Source of the DNA: Rhodococcus spelaei
GTDB lineage: Bacteria > Actinomycetota > Actinomycetes > Mycobacteriales > Mycobacteriaceae
Assembly (NCBI RefSeq): GCF_006704125.1
Contig: NZ_VIGH01000004.1
Coordinates: forward strand, 62,001-126,000
Length of the DNA stretch: 64,000 nucleotides
Direction of reading: 5' to 3'
Shown here: positions 59,846 to 64,000 of the stretch, in pieces
How the letters are laid out: every line of letters begins with the position of its first letter
How positions within the stretch are numbered: the first letter of the stretch is position 1
Notes under the pieces: model-generated
Database searches by the model: none
Seen by the model: the letters and a program-made list of their open reading frames with translations, nothing else
Told to the model about the DNA's origin: nothing
Translations under genes and position numbers: made by a program

Positions 59846-62095
59846 GTGCTCACCCGTCTGGCTGCCACCTGTGCCCGTCACCCGAAGCTGGTGCTGTTCG
59901 CCGCGTTGCTGGCCCTCGTCGTTCTCGGTGTCCTCGGAGCGTCGGCCCCGGGACACCTCCGTGGTGGGGGGTTCGCCGACCCGGCCGCACCGTCGAGTCG
60001 GGCCAATGCCCTGCTCGAGTCGAAATTCCAGGCAGGAGACCAGAACCTGGTCTTCCTCGTCACCGCCGCCGAGGGCGTCGACAGTCGACAGGCCAGGTCG
60101 GTGGCCGACGACACCGTCGCAGCGCTCGGCCGCGAGGCCGATGTCAGCCAGGTGGTGTCGTACTGGTCGATGCCTGCGCCCTTCTCGGCGCAGTTGCGCA
60201 GCACCGACGGTCGAATCGGGGTGATCGCCGCACACGTGGCGGGCGACGACGCCCAGGCGCCCGAACGTGCCGCGGCGATCGCTGCACCGCTGACCGGCCG
60301 CACCGGATCGGTCGACGTGCAGGCCGGAGGTCTGGCGTTGGGTACCCACGAGGTCGACGAACGCATCTCGCACGACCTCCTGATCGCCGAAGCGGTTGCG
60401 ATCCCGATCACCGCGGTGGCGTTGACCTGGGTGTTCGGCAGTGTGGTCGCCGCGGCACTGCCGGTCCTGCTCGGACTGGCGTCGATCGTGTCGACGCTCG
60501 GGGTGCTCCGCCTGATCGCCGACGTCACGCCGGTGTCGGTGTACGCCTTGAACATGACGACGGCGCTCGGGCTGGCGCTCGCCATCGACTACAGCCTGTT
60601 CATCGTCAGCCGCTACCGGGAAGAACTCGCCGCGGGTGTGGATACGACGGAGGCGATCGTCCGGGCTATGGGGACCGCCGGTCGCACCGCGGTGGTCTCG
60701 GCAGCGGCGGTCACGCTGTCACTGGCCGTGCTGGCGATCTTCCCGCTGTACTTCCTGCGGTCGTTCGCATACGCCGGGGTCGCGGTGGTCGTGGTCAGCG
60801 CCGCAGCCGCGATCCTGGTGATGCCTGCAGCACTGGCACTGCTCGGAAACCGGGTCGGTGCATGGGATCTGCGGGTCACGGTCCGTCGGGCGCTGCGACG
60901 ACCGCCGCCGCGTCCGTTCGAGTCCGAGTCCCCGTTCTGGGGACGGGTGGCCGAGCGTGTGATGCGCCGCCCCGTTCTGTTCGGGGCAGCCGCACTGCTG
61001 GTGCTGCTGACACTCGGCGCGCCCGTTCTGTCCATGCGCGTGGGGCTCCCCGACGAGCGGACCCTGCCTGCGACCGCGTCGACCCGGATGGTCGGCGACA
61101 CCGTCCGCGCCGAGTTCACCGGCAGCCCGCAAACCCAGTTGACGGTGGTCGCCCCCGACACCACCGGGTCCCCCGACGCGCTCGGCTCGTACGCGGCGGC
61201 GCTGTCGAAGGTCCCCGGTGTCACCGCGGTGATCTCGTCGGCGGGAATCACCCTGTCCGGACAGTCGGTTTCGCCCGGACCCGCGGCCAAAACCACACCG
61301 ATGACCCGAGGCGACAGCTCGTACCTGTACGTGGAGAACGCCGTCGAGCCGTACTCGTCGCAGGGTCAGCAGCTGGTGCGGGCGGTCCGGGCGGTGCCCG
61401 CGCCGTGGCCGGTGCAGGTTACCGGTCTGGCGGCCGAGAACGTCGACACCACGGCCTCGCTGGTCTCCCGACTGCCGCTGGCCGCGGTGCTGATCGGCGT
61501 GCCGATGTTGGTGGTGCTGTACTTCTTCACCCGCAGCCTGGTGCTGCCGGTCAAGGCGTTGGTGCTCACCCTGCTGTCGCTGACGGCGACGTTCGGGGCA
61601 ATGGTCTGGATCTTCCAGGACGGCCACCTGGCGGGCCTGTTCGGCGTGACCCCCACCGGCTACCTCTCCGCGGCGATCCCGATCCTGATGTTCTGCTTGG
61701 CTTTCGGTGCGTCCATGGACTACGAGGTGTTCCTGCTCTCGCGGATCCGCGAGGAATGGCTCGTGAGTGGGGACAACACGCGCGCGGTCGCCCGCGGTCT
61801 CGCCCGGACTGGGCGGATCATCACTGCCGCGGCAGTCATCATGGCGATCGTCTTCATCGCCGCGGCCACCTCGTCGATCTCGTTCATCGACCTGTTCGGG
61901 GCGGGTATGGCGCTGGCCGTGCTGATGGACGCCACCGTGGTGCGCGGGGTGTTGGTGCCCGCGTTCATGCGACTGTTCGGCGCCGCGAACTGGTGGCCGT
62001 CGCGGGCGACCGTCGCCTCTGCTCCTGCACGAGAGCATGTCCCCGGCGAGCACACCCCCGCTGTCGCGATCTCACCGGCGTTGCACGCGGAATAG
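59846..62095 (+). CDS. MMPL-family (RND) transporter
   Basis: About 749 residues in two repeats, each one helix, a periplasmic domain and five helices. Proton-relay Asp motifs are seen in both halves: ALGLALAIDYSLFIVSRYRE and AFGASMDYEVFLLSRIREEW. Length is that of the shorter actinobacterial MMPLs, below the large mycobacterial MmpL3. Export of a lipid or drug at the plasma membrane is likely. GTG 59846 is taken as start because GGGGAG lies 6 bases upstream. The last 35 bases of the gene lie inside a dispersed CTGTCGC palindrome, which therefore supplies its C-terminus. Confidence 0.9.
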   Translation: MLTRLAATCARHPKLVLFAALLALVVLGVLGASAPGHLRGGGFADPAAPSSRANALLESKFQAGDQNLVFLVTAAEGVDSRQARSVADDTVAALGREADVSQVVSYWSMPAPFSAQLRSTDGRIGVIAAHVAGDDAQAPERAAAIAAPLTGRTGSVDVQAGGLALGTHEVDERISHDLLIAEAVAIPITAVALTWVFGSVVAAALPVLLGLASIVSTLGVLRLIADVTPVSVYALNMTTALGLALAIDYSLFIVSRYREELAAGVDTTEAIVRAMGTAGRTAVVSAAAVTLSLAVLAIFPLYFLRSFAYAGVAVVVVSAAAAILVMPAALALLGNRVGAWDLRVTVRRALRRPPPRPFESESPFWGRVAERVMRRPVLFGAAALLVLLTLGAPVLSMRVGLPDERTLPATASTRMVGDTVRAEFTGSPQTQLTVVAPDTTGSPDALGSYAAALSKVPGVTAVISSAGITLSGQSVSPGPAAKTTPMTRGDSSYLYVENAVEPYSSQGQQLVRAVRAVPAPWPVQVTGLAAENVDTTASLVSRLPLAAVLIGVPMLVVLYFFTRSLVLPVKALVLTLLSLTATFGAMVWIFQDGHLAGLFGVTPTGYLSAAIPILMFCLAFGASMDYEVFLLSRIREEWLVSGDNTRAVARGLARTGRIITAAAVIMAIVFIAAATSSISFIDLFGAGMALAVLMDATVVRGVLVPAFMRLFGAANWWPSRATVASAPAREHVPGEHTPAVAISPALHAE

Positions 62096-62112
62096 CGTTG
62101 TGACGGCGACAG
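62061..62112. repeat. Dispersed CTGTCGC palindromic element, copy C (overlaps MMPL 3' end)
   Basis: 52 bases, same length and same termini (CTGTCGC ... GCGACAG) as copy A at 37072-37123, with 34 of 52 aligned bases identical. It encodes the final 11 residues and stop of the MMPL protein and lies in the gap to the convergent oxidoreductase gene. Confidence 0.65.
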
Positions 62113-62145
62113 TGGGGCTGCGCAGTCCCTGCGCCCACCTCGAAA

Positions 62146-63087
62146 TCAGGGCAGCAGCACGAACTTTCCGCTCGCGTGCGGACCCTGAAGCTCGACGTGG
62201 GCCTGCGCCGCGGCGTCGAGTGGGAAGGTCTTCGCGACGAGGACGTCCAGCTTGCCGCGCCCGGCGAGTTCGATCAGCTCGGACCGCGCCTCGAACCGGA
62301 TCCGCGTGCTCTCCGGGCTCCCCGCGCCGATTGCGGGGAAGCCGTCCTGCGCGGCCCGGCCGAACGCGACGATCGTGACGATGCGGTCGCGGTCCGAGAC
62401 AAGGGCGAGCGAGGTGTCGATCGCCTCGTCGGTGCCTGCGGTGTCGAAGGCGGCGTCGACCCCGTTCGGGGCGGCGGCGCGCACCCGGTCGAGCAGACCG
62501 TCGCCGTACGCGACGGGCACCGCGCCCAGGCTGCGCAGGTAGTCGTGCTTGGACTCGCGGGCGGTGCCGATCACCGTGGCGCCGCGGGCGACCGCCAGTT
62601 GCACGGTGAGCGCGCCGACCGCGCCCGCCGCGCCGTGGATGAGCAGGGTGTCGCCGGCTCCGACCCGGGCGGTGGTCAGCGCGTCGACCGCCGTCGTCCC
62701 CGTCGCGAGCAGTCCGGCGGCCTGCTCCCACGGCAGCGTCGACGGCTTGGGCAGCACGTCGCCGGCATCGAGGTTGAGTAGCTGGGTGTAGGTGCCCTTG
62801 CCGGGGTGGAGGATCACCTCGTCGCCCACGGCCAGCGGGCCCGCGGGGCCGGCCGCGCCCTCGCCCACCGCGACGACCACGCCTGCGCCCTCGAGTCCGG
62901 GGCGGACCGGCAGCGTGGCGGGGTCGGAGCCGAACGCCCCGCTGTACGTCTTGAAGTCGAACGGGTTGACGCCGACGGCGCGCAGTTCGACCTGCACCTG
63001 TCCAGTCCCGGGCGCCGGCACCGGCTCGTCGATCACGGTGAGGACCTCGGGTCCTCCGAACGCTGTCGCTACCACCGAATTGGCCAT
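62146..63087 (-). CDS. NADP-dependent oxidoreductase (quinone oxidoreductase-like MDR)
   Basis: 313 residues, medium-chain dehydrogenase/reductase without structural or catalytic zinc ligands. GroES-like N-terminal half (PVPAPGTGQVQVELRAVGVN, FDFKTYSG), and Rossmann half with LLIHGAAGAVGALTVQLAVA and GTARESKHDYLRSLGAVPVA (NADPH loop). It reduces quinones or enals using NADPH. It is divergent from a TetR gene across 112 bases with tandem repeats; induction by an electrophile or quinone is likely. Confidence 0.88.
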   Translation of the reverse strand: MANSVVATAFGGPEVLTVIDEPVPAPGTGQVQVELRAVGVNPFDFKTYSGAFGSDPATLPVRPGLEGAGVVVAVGEGAAGPAGPLAVGDEVILHPGKGTYTQLLNLDAGDVLPKPSTLPWEQAAGLLATGTTAVDALTTARVGAGDTLLIHGAAGAVGALTVQLAVARGATVIGTARESKHDYLRSLGAVPVAYGDGLLDRVRAAAPNGVDAAFDTAGTDEAIDTSLALVSDRDRIVTIVAFGRAAQDGFPAIGAGSPESTRIRFEARSELIELAGRGKLDVLVAKTFPLDAAAQAHVELQGPHASGKFVLLP

Positions 63088-63150
63088 GTCTGGCCAACGA
63101 CGCGGCGGCGGTCGTCTATTCCGTCGGAGCGGCGTCAGCCCCTTCTCTGC

Positions 63151-63184
63151 ACTCGGATCAATTTTGGACTCGGTGCAAGTTTGG
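63151..63184. promoter_or_regulatory. Tandem 17-base direct repeat, putative TetR binding region
   Basis: ACTCGGATCAATTTTGG (63151-63167) is followed directly by ACTCGGTGCAAGTTTGG (63168-63184), identical at 14 of 17 positions. It lies in the oxidoreductase/TetR divergent gap, 16 bases before the TetR start. Tandem sites could bind two regulator dimers. Confidence 0.5.
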
Positions 63185-63199
63185 GTCTAGGCTGGGACC

Positions 63200-63820
63200 G
63201 TGACCACCCCACCGGGCCTGCGTGCGGCGAAGAAGCTGGAGACGTGGCGTTCGCTGCGTGCCGCCGCCGTCGAGCTCGTGTCGGCACGCGGGTTCGACGC
63301 GGTGAGCGTCGAGGAGATCGCCGCCGCGGCGAACGTCTCCAAGAGCACCCTGTTCAACTACTTCGACTCCAAGGAGTCGCTGCTGCTCGACCCCGACCCC
63401 GAAGACTCCGAGCGCTGGCAGGCACTGGCGGATGCCCGTCCGCACGATGAGCCGATGTGGGAGTCGTTGCTGGAGATCGTGATCGGCAGCGCGGGACGCG
63501 ATGGCTCGAAACTGTTGCTGCGCAAGAGTGTCATCGAGCAGTGCCCGACGCTGTTCCAGTCCGCCTGGGCGTCGAGCGAACCGTTCCGGTGCTTCGTCCG
63601 CGGCTGGGTGACGCAGCGGCTCGCCCCGGACAACGACGCCTTCCGGGTGGCCCTCGTGGTGAACACCGCGTTCGCGGTCGTGCACGCCGCCTACCGATCC
63701 TGGGAGCCCCAAGAGGGGCCGGACCGGTTCACCGCTCTGGTCCGCGACGGATTCGCGGCCGTCGGTGACGGTTTTCTCCAACTCGGCGGGCCGCCCGCCC
63801 CCGGCACCGGAAAGTCCTGA
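63200..63820 (+). CDS. TetR family transcriptional regulator
   Basis: 206 residues: helix-turn-helix in SLRAAAVELVSARGFDAVSV and IAAAANVSKSTLFNYFDSKE, C-terminal ligand domain with a TetR_C pattern (LVVNTAFAVVHAAYRSWEPQ). GTG start at 63200. Divergent from the quinone oxidoreductase gene, which it probably represses together with itself. The DedA gene begins 9 bases after its stop on the same strand and may share the transcript. Confidence 0.88.
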   Translation: MTTPPGLRAAKKLETWRSLRAAAVELVSARGFDAVSVEEIAAAANVSKSTLFNYFDSKESLLLDPDPEDSERWQALADARPHDEPMWESLLEIVIGSAGRDGSKLLLRKSVIEQCPTLFQSAWASSEPFRCFVRGWVTQRLAPDNDAFRVALVVNTAFAVVHAAYRSWEPQEGPDRFTALVRDGFAAVGDGFLQLGGPPAPGTGKS

Positions 63821-63829
63821 GGCCGCCCG

Positions 63830-64000
63830 GTGAACGCCCTGCTCGAGCGCTTGCAGACCCTCGACTCCCTGGTGGTGTACGCGGTGGTCACGGCGCTGGT
63901 GTTCACCGAGGATGCACTCCTGCTCGGCTTCGTGATTCCCGGCGAGACCGCGGCGATTCTCGGCGGGGTCGTCGCGAGCCAGACGCATGCGCAGCTCTGG
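63830..64000 (+). CDS. DedA-family membrane protein (5' part, cut by window end)
   Basis: The first 57 codons are present from the GTG at 63830. They encode a short helical lead (LLERLQTLDSLVVYAVVTAL) followed by VFTEDALLLGFVIPGETAAI, which contains the Glu and the PGE motif of DedA/SNARE-associated (VTT) proteins. These are lipid scramblases or flippases needed for envelope and membrane-potential homeostasis. The rest lies outside the window. Confidence 0.8.
   Translation, partial: MNALLERLQTLDSLVVYAVVTALVFTEDALLLGFVIPGETAAILGGVVASQTHAQLW

Overview
This window is a stretch of GC-rich chromosome from a mycolic-acid actinomycete (order Mycobacteriales), most likely Rhodococcus or a close relative. 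The signs are near-universal G or C at third codon positions, frequent GTG and TTG starts, ATGA/GTGA start-stop overlaps, and close relatives of mycobacterial proteins: IlvD, the CFP30B-type VOC protein, FadB2, a LigC/Prim-PolC pair, an M13 peptidase like Zmp1, a ugpAEBC-ordered transporter and TIGR03086 proteins. I see no rRNA, tRNA, CRISPR array or complete insertion sequence. Most of the window reads as ordinary core or accessory chromosome.

Layout. 1-5.1 kb: divergent DHA2 efflux pump/TetR pair, a secreted trypsin-like protease, a hypothetical protein and a glutaryl-CoA-dehydrogenase-like enzyme. 5.2-10.1 kb: metallo-hydrolase, then a minus-strand operon VOC > TIGR03086 > ilvD > class III cyclase. 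10.2-15.2 kb: second DHA2 pump, fadB2-like dehydrogenase, acyl-CoA synthetase, divergent GAF-LuxR regulator. 15.2-17.8 kb: Phd/RelE-type toxin-antitoxin pair with a clear self-operator, and two cell-envelope proteins of unknown role.

17.9-30.8 kb is the most unusual part. Two paralogous three-gene signalling cassettes (LuxR-type regulator, sensor kinase, PGDPLP-motif membrane protein) sit tandemly on the minus strand. Across a 556-bp AT-richer gap, on the plus strand, lies a secretion locus made of two modules with the same order: an alternate-signal exported protein, a SipW-type exported protein, and a SipW/ER-type signal peptidase. In the first module the peptidase is fused to a second SipW-type signal, an extracellular domain, a Thr-rich stalk and a C-terminal domain. 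A convergent secreted Ig-repeat protein follows. By analogy with Bacillus SipW/TasA/CalY this looks like a surface-fibre or matrix locus, with the neighbouring kinases as possible regulators; both points are inference.

31-39.6 kb: CorA, dodecin, LigC with Prim-PolC, HdeD, a serine hydrolase, a P450 and an L,D-transpeptidase. 39.6-47.8 kb: ugpA-ugpE-ugpB-ugpC-type sugar-phosphate importer, TetR with divergent ABC exporter, DUF2252 protein. 47.8-57.6 kb: M13 peptidase, Tat-lipoprotein intradiol dioxygenase with a collagen-like insert, DUF4190 protein, secreted hypothetical, two paralogous double-hotdog thioesterases with an SDR remnant between them, and a pirin/UBP-finger/pirin group. 57.8-64 kb: two-component system, MMPL transporter, quinone-oxidoreductase/TetR divergent pair, start of a DedA gene.

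Two families of dispersed palindromic elements recur between genes: a GTGAGTCCTTCTGG hairpin directly after minus-strand stop codons (11.7 and 49.8 kb, with a structural cousin at 50.9 kb), and a CTGTCGC...GCGACAG element (37.07, 57.2 and 62.06 kb).
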